Assembly (NCBI GenBank): GCA_039794565.1
Contig: JAUQVX010000008.1
Coordinates: 46,044 to 110,043, forward strand
Source: Gloeomargarita sp. SRBZ-1_bins_9
GTDB lineage: Bacteria; Cyanobacteriota; Cyanobacteriia; Gloeomargaritales; Gloeomargaritaceae
DNA length: 64,000 nucleotides
Reading direction: 5' to 3'
The position numbers and the translations under genes were made by a program. The notes beneath the pieces are model-generated. The model was not told the origin of the DNA, did no database searches, and saw only the letters and a program-made list of their open reading frames with translations. Shown piece after piece: positions 53,807-64,000 of the stretch. Position 1 is the stretch's first letter; every line of letters starts with the position of its first letter.

Positions 53807-55898
53807 GAAACAGGGATTCCACCACTGCCTGGAGGGCCTGTTTCACCTGACCCGCATCCCGATAGCGGTCGGCGGGGCGTTTGGCCAGGCAGGTCATGAC
53901 CACCTGGGCCAGAGGGGGGGGGACATGGGCGCCGAAGGGTTGCTGGGTCAGGGGAATCGGCGGGGTATGGACGTGGCAACGCAACCATTGGTGACGGGGG
54001 GCCTGATTGGGGAGGCCGAAGGGGTTGGTGGCCGTCAACATTTCGTAGGCGATTAACCCCAGGCTGTAGACGTCGGCCCGTTGGTCGGCCAAGCAAGCGC
54101 GGCCATCGCACTGTTCGGGGGAGGCGTAGCGGTACGTGCCGAGAAAACAGCCCAGGCCCGTCAACGGGGTGACCTCGTGCTGGGTATCCTCAACCACCCG
54201 GGCGATGCCAAAGTCGAGGATTTTTACCAGTTCTGCGCCGGTGGCCTCGGTGACCAGGTAGATGTTGTCGGGTTTGAGGTCCCGGTGCACGATGTTTTGG
54301 TCATGGGCGACCGCCAAACCCTGACAGACTTGCAACAGGATGTGTAGGGTGCGGGGAATGGCCAAAGGTGCTTCCTGACGGATCAGGGCACCCAGACTCT
54401 GCCCCTGGAGATACTCCATGACGTAGAAGGGGATGCGGTTCTGGATTAAGCCGCTGTCGTTAACTTGGACAACGTGAATGTTCTTAAGCCGCGCCAGGAT
54501 GTCAATTTCCCGCTGAAAGCGGCGGATGATCTGGGCGCTGGCGGTGGCTTCGACCGGTAAGCGGGTGAGGATTTTCACCGCCACCGGTTTTCCCAGGTGT
54601 TGGTCCTCCCCCAGAAAGACATCCCCCATACCGCCGCCCCCCAGATGCCGGTGCAGGAGATAGCGTCCCCCGATGGTTACCCCTTCCCAGAGTTGCCGGG
54701 TGGTGTCGAGGGGGGCAGTGGAGTCTGAACCCGTTGCGGTCGGTAGGGTCACGGGACGTTGCGGCCACACCAACGCCATCCCCCAAGTGCCGACCCACAC
54801 CAACAACGGGCCGACCAGGGGTATCCAGGTGGAGCCGCTGCCCATCCACAACCCCAGCAATACCCCCATCCCCCCGGCGAACCACCATCCCCGACGGTTA
54901 CTGCCCACCAGCACACCCACGGCCGCCACGCCCCAGCCCACCAGCCACAGGGACTCCCAGGGTTCGGGCCAGAACTGCACCGCCGGTTGGCCGGTCAAGG
55001 CCTGGTCGAGGATTTGGGCCGCCGCCTGGGCATGAAAAACAATCGCCGGTTGCCTCTGACCATTGGGGTGACGCCAGGCGGATATCCCGTCCGCACCGAT
55101 GAACACAATGCGCCCCTGCACCTGTGCCGGTGTGAGTTCGTGCAGCGCTTGCCACAGGGTTTGCATCTCCCAACGGCCGGGACGATAGACTAGGGGCATT
55201 TGCCAAGCCGGTCCCCCTGCGTGCTGATAGGGTCCCGTATCGGCAGACCAGCGCCGCCATTGCCCCCGCCCCAATACCAGGGTTGATCCTTCCCAGCGGG
55301 CCGTTATCCCTTGCCAATGCAGGTAATGCACCGCCACCAGCAACCCCAGGGAATGGGCCGGTTGACCGGTCCCCGCCGGAGGGAAACCGTTGCCGAGGGG
55401 GTAGCGGCGCACCCAGCCCCCGGGGTGATCCACCAATAAACTACTGTTGGTGACTTGCGGTTCCCCAAGCCGGGCCACCGGCAAAGGTAGGGGGCTAGAA
55501 GAAGTCTGACCCCAAGGAACAGGGCATCCCACGACGACCGGCAGATGGGCGACTTGGAAGTGTGGCAGTTGGGCTGACCATGCCTCCTCGGTTAGGGCAG
55601 TCGCGGGTAAGGCGATGGCTATCACCCGGGGGCGCATCTCCGCCAGGCGAAACAGGAGTTTTTGCCAAACCCCCATCCCTATAGCCTTTTGTCCCAGGCG
55701 CTGCCTATCGTCATCTGTGGAGTGAATCAATAAAAAGCGTTCATCCACGGTTGGGGAGGGCTGCCGCCGTAACCACAGGTCATAGCTGGCCAAATCCAGG
55801 GGTTGCCATCCCCCGAGGGCGCGGACGAGCAGCACCAGCCCCGTGGATAGCCCACCTGCCCATACTGCCCGTCGCCAGCGGGATGTTAGGCGGTTCAT
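53781..55898 (-). CDS. CHASE2-domain Ser/Thr protein kinase
   Basis: 705 residues. One membrane helix (residues 10-27), a CHASE2 sensor (about 30-310, ending [10 protein letters not shown] and a [11 protein letters not shown] stretch), three more helices (about 315-385), then a Hanks-type kinase (about 415-690): [49 protein letters not shown] and [14 protein letters not shown]. All catalytic residues are intact. CHASE2 sits outside the membrane, so this should sense an unknown external or lumenal signal. It may act with phospho-readers such as the FHA cyclase in this window, which is speculation. Confidence 0.92.
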   Translation of the reverse strand: MNRLTSRWRRAVWAGGLSTGLVLLVRALGGWQPLDLASYDLWLRRQPSPTVDERFLLIHSTDDDRQRLGQKAIGMGVWQKLLFRLAEMRPRVIAIALPATALTEEAWSAQLPHFQVAHLPVVVGCPVPWGQTSSSPLPLPVARLGEPQVTNSSLLVDHPGGWVRRYPLGNGFPPAGTGQPAHSLGLLVAVHYLHWQGITARWEGSTLVLGRGQWRRWSADTGPYQHAGGPAWQMPLVYRPGRWEMQTLWQALHELTPAQVQGRIVFIGADGISAWRHPNGQRQPAIVFHAQAAAQILDQALTGQPAVQFWPEPWESLWLVGWGVAAVGVLVGSNRRGWWFAGGMGVLLGLWMGSGSTWIPLVGPLLVWVGTWGMALVWPQRPVTLPTATGSDSTAPLDTTRQLWEGVTIGGRYLLHRHLGGGGMGDVFLGEDQHLGKPVAVKILTRLPVEATASAQIIRRFQREIDILARLKNIHVVQVNDSGLIQNRIPFYVMEYLQGQSLGALIRQEAPLAIPRTLHILLQVCQGLAVAHDQNIVHRDLKPDNIYLVTEATGAELVKILDFGIARVVEDTQHEVTPLTGLGCFLGTYRYASPEQCDGRACLADQRADVYSLGLIAYEMLTATNPFGLPNQAPRHQWLRCHVHTPPIPLTQQPFGAHVPPPLAQVVMTCLAKRPADRYRDAGQVKQALQAVVESLFPKGVNPGG

Positions 55899-55907
55899 GA
55901 CCCAACA

Positions 55908-56219
55908 TTACAGCCGCTGCCAGCGCCGATAACCCCACCAGCCCAGCAATCCGACCCCCACCAGCCCATATATCACTCCCACCGGCGCCGCCCAGCCCAA
56001 AAACCCATCCGGCAACCAGCCCAGGACCTGCCCGATCACCAGAACCAGCGCCAGAGCAGGAATACAGGTCAGCCCCAGGGTTGTGGCTGTCATTAGGGGC
56101 AGGTCGTGACCCCAGCCGGTGAGTACGGCATCAGTTCCCACCGTCGCCAGGGCACCCGCTACCGCCAGTAGTCCCAGTAACCAAAACTTGCGCGTGCGCA
56201 GAACATATTTCCACAGCAT
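55908..56219 (-). CDS. Small membrane protein, unknown function
   Basis: 103 residues with three membrane helices: WLLGLLAVAGALATVGTDAV, LGLTCIPALALVLVIGQVLGW and APVGVIYGLVGVGLLGWWGY. Positive residues before helix 1 (YVLRTRKF) put the N-terminus inside. It lies 18 bases after the cysteine desulfurase and nine before the kinase start, so it likely belongs to that operon. Not recognised. Confidence 0.7.
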   Translation of the reverse strand: MLWKYVLRTRKFWLLGLLAVAGALATVGTDAVLTGWGHDLPLMTATTLGLTCIPALALVLVIGQVLGWLPDGFLGWAAPVGVIYGLVGVGLLGWWGYRRWQRL

Positions 56220-56237
56220 CACGGCGCCCCCACCCCT

Positions 56238-57392
56238 TCAGACCCTAGTGTACTGGTTCCGGCGCAGAGCTGGCAGTAGTTCCCGTAGGTAGGCCACCAC
56301 CTGCTCAATGTCCGCCTGGGTGGTCCACCGCCCCAAGCCAAAGCGCACCGAACTGGCCGCCAACGTCGGCGATAACCCCAAGGCCAAGAGGACATGGGAC
56401 GGTCGCCCCGTACTACAGGCTGACCCAGCAGACACCGCCACCACCGGCTGGAGACGCTTGTGCAATTCCGCCCCATTCACCCCTAGAAACGTCACGTTGA
56501 GATTACCGGCCAACCGGGGGGACCAGGCCCCGTTCAACCGCACATCCCCCAGCCCTTCCAATTCCCGCCACAGGTAGGTGCGCAGGGCCAGCAAGCGGGC
56601 TTGTTCCGTTTCCCGTTCCGCCAGCGCTATCTGCACCGCCGCCCCCAACCCCACAATCAACGGCACCGCCAGGGTCCCCGACCGGAAGTCCTGTTCCTGG
56701 CCACCCCCGTGGAGTTGGGGCACCAGTTGCACCCGGGGCCGGTCCCGCCGGATAAATAACGCCCCCACCCCCTTGGGTCCACCAATTTTATGGGCCGTCA
56801 GGGATAACAAATCCACGTTGAGCGCCTCTACGTCTAGAGGAATTTTGCCAATGGCCTGGGCCGCATCCGTATGGAACAAAATCCCCCGCTCCCGACACAG
56901 GCGACCAATTTCCGCCAAAGGTTGCAGCACGCCAATTTCGTTGTTGGCGGCCATCACCGACACCAAAATCGTGTCCGGCGTCAGGGCCTGCGTTAGTTGT
57001 TCCAGGTCCACCAGCCCGTCGGGCCGCACCGGCAATTCCGTCACCCGAAACCCCAGGGTCGCCAGGTAACGACAGGGGTCCAACACCGCCCGGTGCTCCG
57101 TTTGCACGGTCACGATGTGCCGTCCCCGGCTGTGGTAGGCCGCCGCCACCCCCTTGATGGCCAGATTGTTGGCCTCCGTGGCTCCGCTGGTAAAGATGAT
57201 GCTGTCGGGGGTGGTGTTGAGGGCCGCCGCCACCTGTTCCCGGGCCAGCTCCACCGCCGCTTGGGCTTCCCACCCGTAAACATGGGCGCTGGCCGGGTTG
57301 CCAAACCGCTCCCGCCAGTAGGGCAACATCGCCTGCCAGACCCGTTCATCTAAAGGCGTAGTAGCCTGGTAGTCCAGGTAAATGGGGCGCAT
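56238..57392 (-). CDS. Cysteine desulfurase (NifS/IscS family)
   Basis: 384 residues. PLP enzyme giving sulphur from cysteine for Fe-S clusters and tRNA thiolation. IYLDYQATTPLDERV, FTSGATEANNLAIKG, TEHRAVLDP, HTDAAQAIGKIPLDV, the PLP lysine in SLTAHKIGGPKGVGAL and the catalytic Cys in SAGSACSTGRPS. The short loop around the Cys marks class I (IscS/NifS). No scaffold gene is near. Confidence 0.93.
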   Translation of the reverse strand: MRPIYLDYQATTPLDERVWQAMLPYWRERFGNPASAHVYGWEAQAAVELAREQVAAALNTTPDSIIFTSGATEANNLAIKGVAAAYHSRGRHIVTVQTEHRAVLDPCRYLATLGFRVTELPVRPDGLVDLEQLTQALTPDTILVSVMAANNEIGVLQPLAEIGRLCRERGILFHTDAAQAIGKIPLDVEALNVDLLSLTAHKIGGPKGVGALFIRRDRPRVQLVPQLHGGGQEQDFRSGTLAVPLIVGLGAAVQIALAERETEQARLLALRTYLWRELEGLGDVRLNGAWSPRLAGNLNVTFLGVNGAELHKRLQPVVAVSAGSACSTGRPSHVLLALGLSPTLAASSVRFGLGRWTTQADIEQVVAYLRELLPALRRNQYTRV

Positions 57393-57405
57393 GTTTTCAG
57401 TCTAA

Positions 57406-58470
<1,065 letters not shown>

Positions 58471-58490
58471 TGCAGGTGGCAGAGTCAGAA

Positions 58491-58775
58491 ATGACCATGA
58501 CGGCTGCGACCCCATCTCCTGTGGAGTTGACCCAGGGCAGTACAGTTTACTTGAAGGATGACCCCTGGGCGGAGGAGGGACCTTGGGTGATTTTGGATAC
58601 GGAAGAGACCTCTCGCCATATGGTGCTGTGCCTGCGCCAGAGGTATTACCCCCGGGATTTGTACCGGTCAGTATGGCTACGGCGGGATATGCTCTCACCT
58701 GAACCCTGGCCCCCGGAACCGCCCCGTCCCCGTCCAGCACCCCCGGTGAAGAAACCCTCCCGTCCCAACCCATGA
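58491..58775 (+). CDS. Small protein of unknown function between ilvC and yidD
   Basis: About 94 residues; the start is uncertain (ATG at 58491 or 58497, GTGs upstream at 58470 and 58476, no strong ribosome-binding site). The core [55 protein letters not shown] looks like a small beta-barrel; the tail is proline-rich ([14 protein letters not shown]). Overlaps yidD by four bases. Not recognised. Confidence 0.6.
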   Translation: MTMTAATPSPVELTQGSTVYLKDDPWAEEGPWVILDTEETSRHMVLCLRQRYYPRDLYRSVWLRRDMLSPEPWPPEPPRPRPAPPVKKPSRPNP

Positions 58776-58999
58776 AGACCCTGGCGCTGCTGGCCATCCG
58801 GGCCTACCAACGGTGGATTTCCCCCCTCAAGCCGCCCAGTTGTCGTTTTTATCCCACTTGTTCGGTGTACGCCTACGAGGCGGTGCAGCGGTTTGGTCCC
58901 TGGCGAGGCGGCTGGTTGGCCCTGCGGCGCTTGCTCCGTTGTCATCCCTGGTCGCCCGGCGGTTACGACCCCGTACCTGAGAAACTGGAGTCGTTGTGA
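58772..58999 (+). CDS. yidD: Membrane protein insertion efficiency factor YidD
   Basis: 75 residues. YidD assists YidC-dependent insertion. [33 protein letters not shown] with its conserved Cys residues and [19 protein letters not shown] are full family signatures. It has an ATGA-type overlap with the upstream gene. yidC itself is not adjacent. Confidence 0.94.
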   Translation: MKTLALLAIRAYQRWISPLKPPSCRFYPTCSVYAYEAVQRFGPWRGGWLALRRLLRCHPWSPGGYDPVPEKLESL

Positions 59000-59007
59000 G
59001 GAGGCCC

Positions 59008-59901
59008 ATGGAGTTTTCGTCCCCGCCCACTCCGTCTGCCTGTCATGACTGTGGGACCGCCGTTTGCTTGCAGAACGTTTACAAGGTGTACCAGCGCAAG
59101 GCGGTGGTCCAGGACCTGAGCCTGGTGATTAAGCGGGGTGAGGTGTTTGGGTTGCTGGGGCCGAATGGGGCCGGCAAATCCACCACCATTCGCATGATCA
59201 CTACCTTGACCCGCCCCAGCGAGGGGGATATTTGGGTGGCGGGCTGCAATGTCTATCGCCAGGGGTTGGCCATCCGGCGGCGGATTGGGGTGGTGTTGCA
59301 ACAGGTGAGCGTGGACGGGGATTTGACCGTCTGGGAAAACATGGAGTTCCATGGCCGGTTGCACCACATCCCCAAAGCGGAACGACGACGCCGGATTGAT
59401 TATTGGCTGGACTACGTAGAACTGACGCCCCGGCGTGACGACCTGGCCAAGATTCTTTCCGGGGGCATGAAACGGCGGTTGCAGATTGCCCGCGCCCTAT
59501 TGCACCAACCCCAAATTCTGTTTTTGGATGAACCGACGGTGGGCCTAGACCCCCAAACCCGGCGGCGCCTGTGGGCCTTGATCCGACAGTTGAACCAGGA
59601 GGGCATGACCATTGTCCTGACCAGTCACTACATGGAGGAGGTAGAGTCCCTATGCCACCGGGTGGGGATCATTGATGGGGGCAAATTGATTGCCCAGGGG
59701 ACGGTGGCGGAATTGCGCCGGAAATTGGGGGAAGCCCTGGTGGTCAAACAAATGGGGGAGCAGTGGGAATACCGCTTTTTCCCCACCCTGGCGGAGGCCA
59801 ACGCCTACCTGGACCAGTTCGAGGACAAAACCGGTTTGCTGGTGCGCCCCTCCAACCTCGAGGACGTGTTTGTAGAGCTAACGGGCCACCGGTTGGATTG
59901 A
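59008..59901 (+). CDS. ABC transporter ATP-binding protein
   Basis: 297 residues. Walker A GLLGPNGAGKSTTIRMI near residue 50, Q-loop VVLQQVSVD, signature ILSGGMKRRLQIARALL, Walker B LFLDEPTVGLD and H-loop LTSHYMEEVESLC. The DrrA/CcmA-like exporter subfamily with a C-terminal extension of about 70 residues. The N-terminus has an odd Cys pair (ACHDCGTAVCLQN). The ATG at 59008 has GAGGAGG upstream. No permease gene follows, so its partner is elsewhere. Confidence 0.88.
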   Translation: MEFSSPPTPSACHDCGTAVCLQNVYKVYQRKAVVQDLSLVIKRGEVFGLLGPNGAGKSTTIRMITTLTRPSEGDIWVAGCNVYRQGLAIRRRIGVVLQQVSVDGDLTVWENMEFHGRLHHIPKAERRRRIDYWLDYVELTPRRDDLAKILSGGMKRRLQIARALLHQPQILFLDEPTVGLDPQTRRRLWALIRQLNQEGMTIVLTSHYMEEVESLCHRVGIIDGGKLIAQGTVAELRRKLGEALVVKQMGEQWEYRFFPTLAEANAYLDQFEDKTGLLVRPSNLEDVFVELTGHRLD

Positions 59902-59906
59902 GATGC

Positions 59907-59937
59907 AAAAAACCCCCTACCCAAGGCAGAGGGTGGT
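59907..59937 (-). terminator. Terminator of the pilMNOQ operon
   Basis: On the minus strand ACC-A-CCCT pairs with AGGGGGT (one bulge) and is followed by a run of six Ts. It lies 26 bases after the pilQ stop and only six after the opposing ABC gene. Confidence 0.7.
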
Positions 59938-59962
59938 TAACTAACTGGAGGTGAAACCTGAA

Positions 59963-62188
59963 CTAGCGAGCGGCGCCCGTGGCATCCAACAGCGGCCCCC
60001 CATGACTGACCGGCTGACCGGGTACAGCACCGCGCGGGCCAACCGGAGCCGGCACCGGTGTGTAGTTAAAGATGGCCGCATCCGTTTCATTAACGATCTG
60101 GGGGGTTAACACCACAATGACCTCGTTCCGTTGGTTGACCTTATTCGTCGAGCGGAACAGGGCACCCAACAAGGGAATGTCCCCCAGAATAGGTACCTTG
60201 GAGGCCTGCACCCGGTCCGTATCTTGGATCACCCCGGTCAAGACCAAAGGCTGACCATCCCGCAAGCGCACCCGCCCTGTGGTCACCCGGCGCCGGGCCA
60301 GCAGAGTAATTTGATTAACAGCTCCTGGCGAACCGCCAGCCCCCGGCGTCGCAACGGAGAAAGTACCTGCCGGTGCACTGATGTCGGGACTGGCCGACAA
60401 GGTGATAAAACCGTTGTCGTCAATCCGTTCCACATTAATCGCCAGTTGCAGACCGGCCGGTTCCCGCTGAACCGTAATGGTTGGCGCTTGGCCTTGGGTT
60501 GTAGCAGGGATGACTTGGATATTGGTGACCACATCGGCTGTTAGCTGCACTGTCGCCGTTTCCCCCTCCTGAATTAGCAGGGTGGGGTCGGTCAAGATTT
60601 TGGCATTATTCTGGGCAATTTGGGCTTGGAGGACAGCAAAGAAGTTAGGGCTAAAGGGGGTAAAAGGCCCTGGGGTACCGATACCTGTTGGGAATCCCCC
60701 CGGCAGCAAGGACCCTGTCCCCTGGGGTGCCTGCCGACCAAAGTTGATGATTGCGGCCCCATTGTCAAAACGGAAAAACGTATCATTGACCCCGAAGGAC
60801 ATGCTAAAGCCCTGGGCCTGGGTGTTGGTGAGATTGACATCAATCACCTTGACATTGACCATGACCTGGCGCTTGCGCACATCCAACTGGGCCACATATC
60901 CAGAGGCAATTTCCACCAAACGGGCTGGTCCGGTCAAGGTGACCGCATTGGTCCGGGCATCCACCACCGCCCGCAATCCCTGCAAAATCGGGTTAGAGAC
61001 CCCTTCTGGTGCGGCAATTCGTTCCACCCGTGCCTGTTCCCTGGGGAAAGTTTGCACAATAGGCGGCGAACCCGGCGAAGCCACCACCTGGTTGGTCTCC
61101 AGCACCGTTTCAAAAATCGTGCGATAGACCTCCGCCCCCTGGGATGCCAAATATCCGGCCAGACTCACAACCGACGACTGGTTAATCCGCAACGTCCGGC
61201 TGATGACGTTGTCAGCTTCCGGGGGCAGGTTCCGGCCCACAAACAGCGTATTGCCCACCTTATTAGCCCGTAGCCGTGCCACCCGCAAGACATAGTTCAG
61301 CACGTTTTGGGCCGCTTCGTTTTCGATGTCCAGGGAAATTGTCGTTTGTCCTGTTTCCTGCTCCTGAACCGCCTCCTCTTTGGTTTCCAGGCGGAACCCA
61401 CCCGTGACCTCCTGCAACTGGGTTTGGCGCACCCTGACCCGTTGGGTATCCGGCACAAAGACCAGGTTCACCCCTGCCGCCCGGGCAATCAAGCTCAGCA
61501 CCTCCCGCACCGGCGCATCCCGCAGCACCAACCGGGGAATCCGCGTCGCGCCCTTGGGACCCAGGTCAATCACCTCCGCCCCCACATTCACCTGGCTAAT
61601 GGCAATGTCCCCCACCGGCGGTGCTACAGCCCGGGGCAGAACCGGCGGCAAGGGATTGGGTCCCTGAGGCAAGTTCGGCGGAATTGTATCAGGGGAAGCC
61701 GTACCTGGCCGGGGCGTTGGTTCAGGGGTAGTCGCTTGGGCCACGGTTGGATTCGCCCGTTGTTCACTTCTAGCCGGCGTGACCCGCTGGGGTTCGATGA
61801 GAAAACTCACCTGGTTATCTGCCCGTTGGCCAATCCGTCCGGCAATGGTTTTGCTGGTCCCTTCCACCGTCAAGCGCACCCCACCTTCGGGTATAGGGGC
61901 CACCTGCACCGATTGAATCCCGGCGATGGGACGCTCTTGGGTGAATTTGCCCTGGGGTAAAGCCAATTGAGCATTGGGGATTTCCGCCACCCAAGTACTC
62001 CCCTGGCGACTTCCCAGCACCTGCATTTGTTTGCCGCCTTCCGTTTTCAACACGATGGACAAGTTGTTGCCCACCGGCTTGAGTTCCACATCGGTGATTT
62101 TGACTGTTGCCGCTTGGGATGGTTGCGCCAGGACCACCAGCGCTGCACCCAACCCTACCGACACAGCCGGTAACCATTGACGAAACAT
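59963..62188 (-). CDS. pilQ: Type IV pilus secretin PilQ
   Basis: 741 residues. Outer-membrane pore for the type IV pilus, used for motility and DNA uptake in cyanobacteria. Signal peptide ending QPSQA/ATVKI; an AMIN-type peptidoglycan-binding region (about 28-130), a proline-rich linker (about 150-215), N domains, then the secretin domain with VMVNVKVIDVNLTN, TLLIQEGETATVQLTADVV and the end RDGQPLVLTGVIQDTDRVQASKVPILGDIPLLGALFR. GGAGGAG precedes the ATG at 62188; the frame is open to 62227. Confidence 0.94.
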   Translation of the reverse strand: MFRQWLPAVSVGLGAALVVLAQPSQAATVKITDVELKPVGNNLSIVLKTEGGKQMQVLGSRQGSTWVAEIPNAQLALPQGKFTQERPIAGIQSVQVAPIPEGGVRLTVEGTSKTIAGRIGQRADNQVSFLIEPQRVTPARSEQRANPTVAQATTPEPTPRPGTASPDTIPPNLPQGPNPLPPVLPRAVAPPVGDIAISQVNVGAEVIDLGPKGATRIPRLVLRDAPVREVLSLIARAAGVNLVFVPDTQRVRVRQTQLQEVTGGFRLETKEEAVQEQETGQTTISLDIENEAAQNVLNYVLRVARLRANKVGNTLFVGRNLPPEADNVISRTLRINQSSVVSLAGYLASQGAEVYRTIFETVLETNQVVASPGSPPIVQTFPREQARVERIAAPEGVSNPILQGLRAVVDARTNAVTLTGPARLVEIASGYVAQLDVRKRQVMVNVKVIDVNLTNTQAQGFSMSFGVNDTFFRFDNGAAIINFGRQAPQGTGSLLPGGFPTGIGTPGPFTPFSPNFFAVLQAQIAQNNAKILTDPTLLIQEGETATVQLTADVVTNIQVIPATTQGQAPTITVQREPAGLQLAINVERIDDNGFITLSASPDISAPAGTFSVATPGAGGSPGAVNQITLLARRRVTTGRVRLRDGQPLVLTGVIQDTDRVQASKVPILGDIPLLGALFRSTNKVNQRNEVIVVLTPQIVNETDAAIFNYTPVPAPVGPRGAVPGQPVSHGGPLLDATGAAR

Positions 62189-62239
62189 AGCGTTCACTCC
62201 TCCAGTTAGGTTGTATCTAGCCAGCATCGCCCGAGGACG

Positions 62240-62998
62240 CTACTGGGTAGGTTCTGGTTGTTGGCGAGTTTGCGTTTGCTGGGCTTGCTGTTTACGGGCA
62301 GCCAACTCCTCTGGCGTCAGAGGCACAAACGCTTCCAGAGTGAATTTCATCGTGAGGCGCGACACCTCCCCTTCTTCACCCCGGGATGTGGGAGCTTCGA
62401 TAGAAAGCTTGGTCAAATTCAACAGCAACCGTAACCGTTCCACGTTCCGTAACACAGCCAAGAGTTGGGGGTAGCTCCCCTGCAGTTCCACATCATAGGT
62501 CACCTTCTTCACTAGACTGGTCATTGCCTGCCCAGCCTGTTCCTGGCGTCGCTGGCGGTTAGCACCAGCTGATTGTTCCCCTTGAGCCTGCTGCTCGCCC
62601 TGGGCTTCACCCGTTGGTTTAAACAATAGCAACGCGGCCCCCGTATCCCGAATCTGCCGGTCCAGCATCAACAGGGCCACCTTCAAATCCTGTTGATTAC
62701 CAAAGACCGTCTCCAGACGTTTGCGCTGCTCTTGCGCCTGCTTCAATTCCGCCTCTACTCTGGCCCGGTCCCGCAGCGCCGCTTCCTTTTGGCGAATTTC
62801 CTGGTTGAGGGCATCCACTTGGCTTTGGAGTTCCTCCACCCGGGAAGAGGCCGGCCGCACCTGGGTGAAATAAACCGCCGCCGCCACCCCCACGCCTACT
62901 AGACCCGCCAGGATACCGTAGATCACAAATGGGCTGAGGCCGAAGATGCGCCGTTGGCCCACTGCCTTAGGTTGAGACAATGCACCGCTAAGGGTCAT
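62240..62998 (-). CDS. pilO: Type IV pilus assembly protein PilO
   Basis: 252 residues. Inner-membrane alignment protein that pairs with PilN. One helix (PFVIYGILAGLVGVGVAAAVYF), a coiled coil (SRVEELQSQVDALNQEIRQKE, 52-95) and a ferredoxin-like domain with VTYDVELQGSYPQLLAVLRNVERL. A Q/G-rich insert (about 130-155) sits in the middle, and the tail is Q-rich. Overlaps pilN by ATGA. pilP is missing, as is normal in cyanobacteria. Confidence 0.9.
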   Translation of the reverse strand: MTLSGALSQPKAVGQRRIFGLSPFVIYGILAGLVGVGVAAAVYFTQVRPASSRVEELQSQVDALNQEIRQKEAALRDRARVEAELKQAQEQRKRLETVFGNQQDLKVALLMLDRQIRDTGAALLLFKPTGEAQGEQQAQGEQSAGANRQRRQEQAGQAMTSLVKKVTYDVELQGSYPQLLAVLRNVERLRLLLNLTKLSIEAPTSRGEEGEVSRLTMKFTLEAFVPLTPEELAARKQQAQQTQTRQQPEPTQ

Positions 62999-63738
62999 GA
63001 TCCTGCCTCCTGGGATTCCTGTCTATCTGCCGGCCTCATCGCGGGACGTTCCTTGAGAATCCCCAACTCCCGCAAAATCGCAATCCGGGTTTCCAGGCCC
63101 ACCGCCCCCGTACGCTTCAGGTTCGCCAGATTCTCCGACAATTTTTTATCCGTCGCCAAGGTCACCTGCAACTCATAGGCCACCAGGGGGGACGTTTCCT
63201 CCTCCCCAGTACTAGCAGGCCGCTCCGCCTTGATCAGCCGCGGTTGATGGGGGGGGGTACCCTTCAAAAAAGGCGACCGCTCCAGCACCAGTAAAAAGTC
63301 ATTCACCGTCTCAAACTCGTTCGCCTGCCCGCTAATCGTCAGATTACTCCCCGACTGGCTGATTTTCTGCAACTGAATCCCCGGCAGCGTACGATTGCCC
63401 AAGTCCTGCACCACCGCCGACCAGGGCGTGACCTGCTCCACCACACCAGCCAGCTCCTCTGTCTCTTTGCGAATCTGGGCCAACCGCTCCTTCAACCGGT
63501 CCAACTCCGCCAACTGCTGCCGCAGGGGATTCAACCGCGCCTCCGCCTGAGCCTTCTCCTGAATCAAATTCTGTTCCCGCAGAGCAACCCACCCCCACCA
63601 ACCACCGGCGCCCACCAGGAAAACTACCCCCACCGCAATGCCCAAAATCAAAGGGAGAGGGCTTTCTTCCTTTTCAAAGTCAACCTGCCCCTGGGCGGCC
63701 ATCCGGTCTTTCAGGAAATTAATTTCAATGCTGTACAT
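62995..63738 (-). CDS. pilN: Type IV pilus assembly protein PilN
   Basis: 247 residues. MYSIEINFLKDRM is the PilM-binding N-terminal stretch (INLL-like). One helix ([23 protein letters not shown]), a coiled coil (residues 65-105) and a periplasmic domain with ISGQANEFETVNDFLLVLERSPF follow. It carries an extra C-terminal segment (about 195-247). The start is the ATG at 63738 with GGAGG upstream; TTG at 63744 is also open. Confidence 0.9.
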   Translation of the reverse strand: MYSIEINFLKDRMAAQGQVDFEKEESPLPLILGIAVGVVFLVGAGGWWGWVALREQNLIQEKAQAEARLNPLRQQLAELDRLKERLAQIRKETEELAGVVEQVTPWSAVVQDLGNRTLPGIQLQKISQSGSNLTISGQANEFETVNDFLLVLERSPFLKGTPPHQPRLIKAERPASTGEEETSPLVAYELQVTLATDKKLSENLANLKRTGAVGLETRIAILRELGILKERPAMRPADRQESQEAGS

Positions 63739-63740
63739 CG

Positions 63741-64000
63741 TCAAGCCTCCCGTAACGCTAGTCCCAACACCACCCCCAGCCCTGGTCGCTCTGCCAGTGG
63801 GATCTCCTGAGCCGTTTCAATGTTCAAAATCCGAATGGGGTCCACACAGGTAGCCGCAATACCCAAGCGATGGCTCAAATATTCATCCAACTGGCCAATA
63901 GCCGCCCCCGGCCCTGCCAGCAAAACCTGCACCACCTCCATGGACTCCGGTTGGTCGCGGTAAAAGTCAATCGAGCGCCGCAGTTCATCCGCCAGCTCCT
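63741..64000 (-). CDS. pilM: Type IV pilus assembly ATPase-like protein PilM, C-terminal part
   Basis: 86 residues up to the stop; the start is beyond the window. ELADELRRSIDFYRDQPES is the conserved PilM block, followed by VVQVLLAGPGAAIGQLDEYLSHRLGIAATCVDP and the end GLGVVLGLALREA. PilM is an actin-like cytoplasmic protein that binds the PilN tail. The stop is two bases before the pilN start. Confidence 0.9.
   Translation of the reverse strand, partial: ELADELRRSIDFYRDQPESMEVVQVLLAGPGAAIGQLDEYLSHRLGIAATCVDPIRILNIETAQEIPLAERPGLGVVLGLALREA

Overview
The window is a compact piece of a cyanobacterial chromosome. Photosynthesis genes are spread through it: photosystem I psaF, psaJ, psaL and psaE; the photosystem II assembly factor psb27; phycobilisome cpcD and cpcE; the bilin reductase pcyA; cytochrome c6 petJ; and ATP synthase beta and epsilon. 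Codon use is strongly G/C-ending. PsaJ is present, which argues against Gloeobacter. I noticed only one HIP1 octamer (GCGATCGC), inside a tRNA. An early-branching or thermal unicellular lineage is plausible, but the lineage is inferred and not shown.

Layout. 1-8119 holds the S10/spc ribosomal protein operon on the plus strand, from the tail of rplC to rplO. It stops there, and secY does not follow. 8176-17896 holds a plastid-lipid-associated (fibrillin) protein, typA, tgt, an FAD oxidase, sbcC, a glycosyltransferase and pyrE. 17999-22017 is a photosynthesis block: two small secreted proteins sharing an EF-hand-like module, then cpcD-cpcE-trpF, facing psaF-psaJ-psaL on the other strand. 22143-29146 holds a TPR protein, gpsA, tRNA-Ala(CGC), and a minus-strand train of DUF445, HAD phosphatase, methyltransferase, sugar-binding lipoprotein and ZIP transporter. 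29205-36872 holds pcyA and a DnaJ-domain protein, then a long minus-strand train (rodA, a permease pair, a sugar kinase, an LTXXQ protein, psb27, cofG, a small winged-helix-like protein).

36893-46930 holds tRNA-Ser(CGA), the ATP synthase beta/epsilon operon running into a folate enzyme, metF-trpS opposing it, two tandem bestrophins, an unannotated 37-codon gene coupled to aroQ, a class III cyclase with an FHA domain, mutM-psaE and a small ferredoxin. 47063-58999 holds two unrecognised small proteins, a peroxiredoxin, petJ, ychF, a lone hydantoinase A protein, proA, a CHASE2 Ser/Thr kinase, a cysteine desulfurase, ilvC and yidD. 59008-64000 holds an ABC ATPase and the type IV pilus operon pilM-N-O-Q, with pilM cut by the window edge.

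The genome is very tightly packed. No gene-free stretch exceeds 300 bases; the longest is 11754-11982. Many genes overlap by ATGA or TGATG. Seven convergent pairs overlap at their 3' ends, by 4 to 140 bases. The items I find most worth following are the twin EF-hand-like secreted proteins, the psaF-J-L order with its putative control elements, the insertion in ribosomal protein L14, the 37-residue protein at aroQ, and the structured convergent gap near 11.8 kb.
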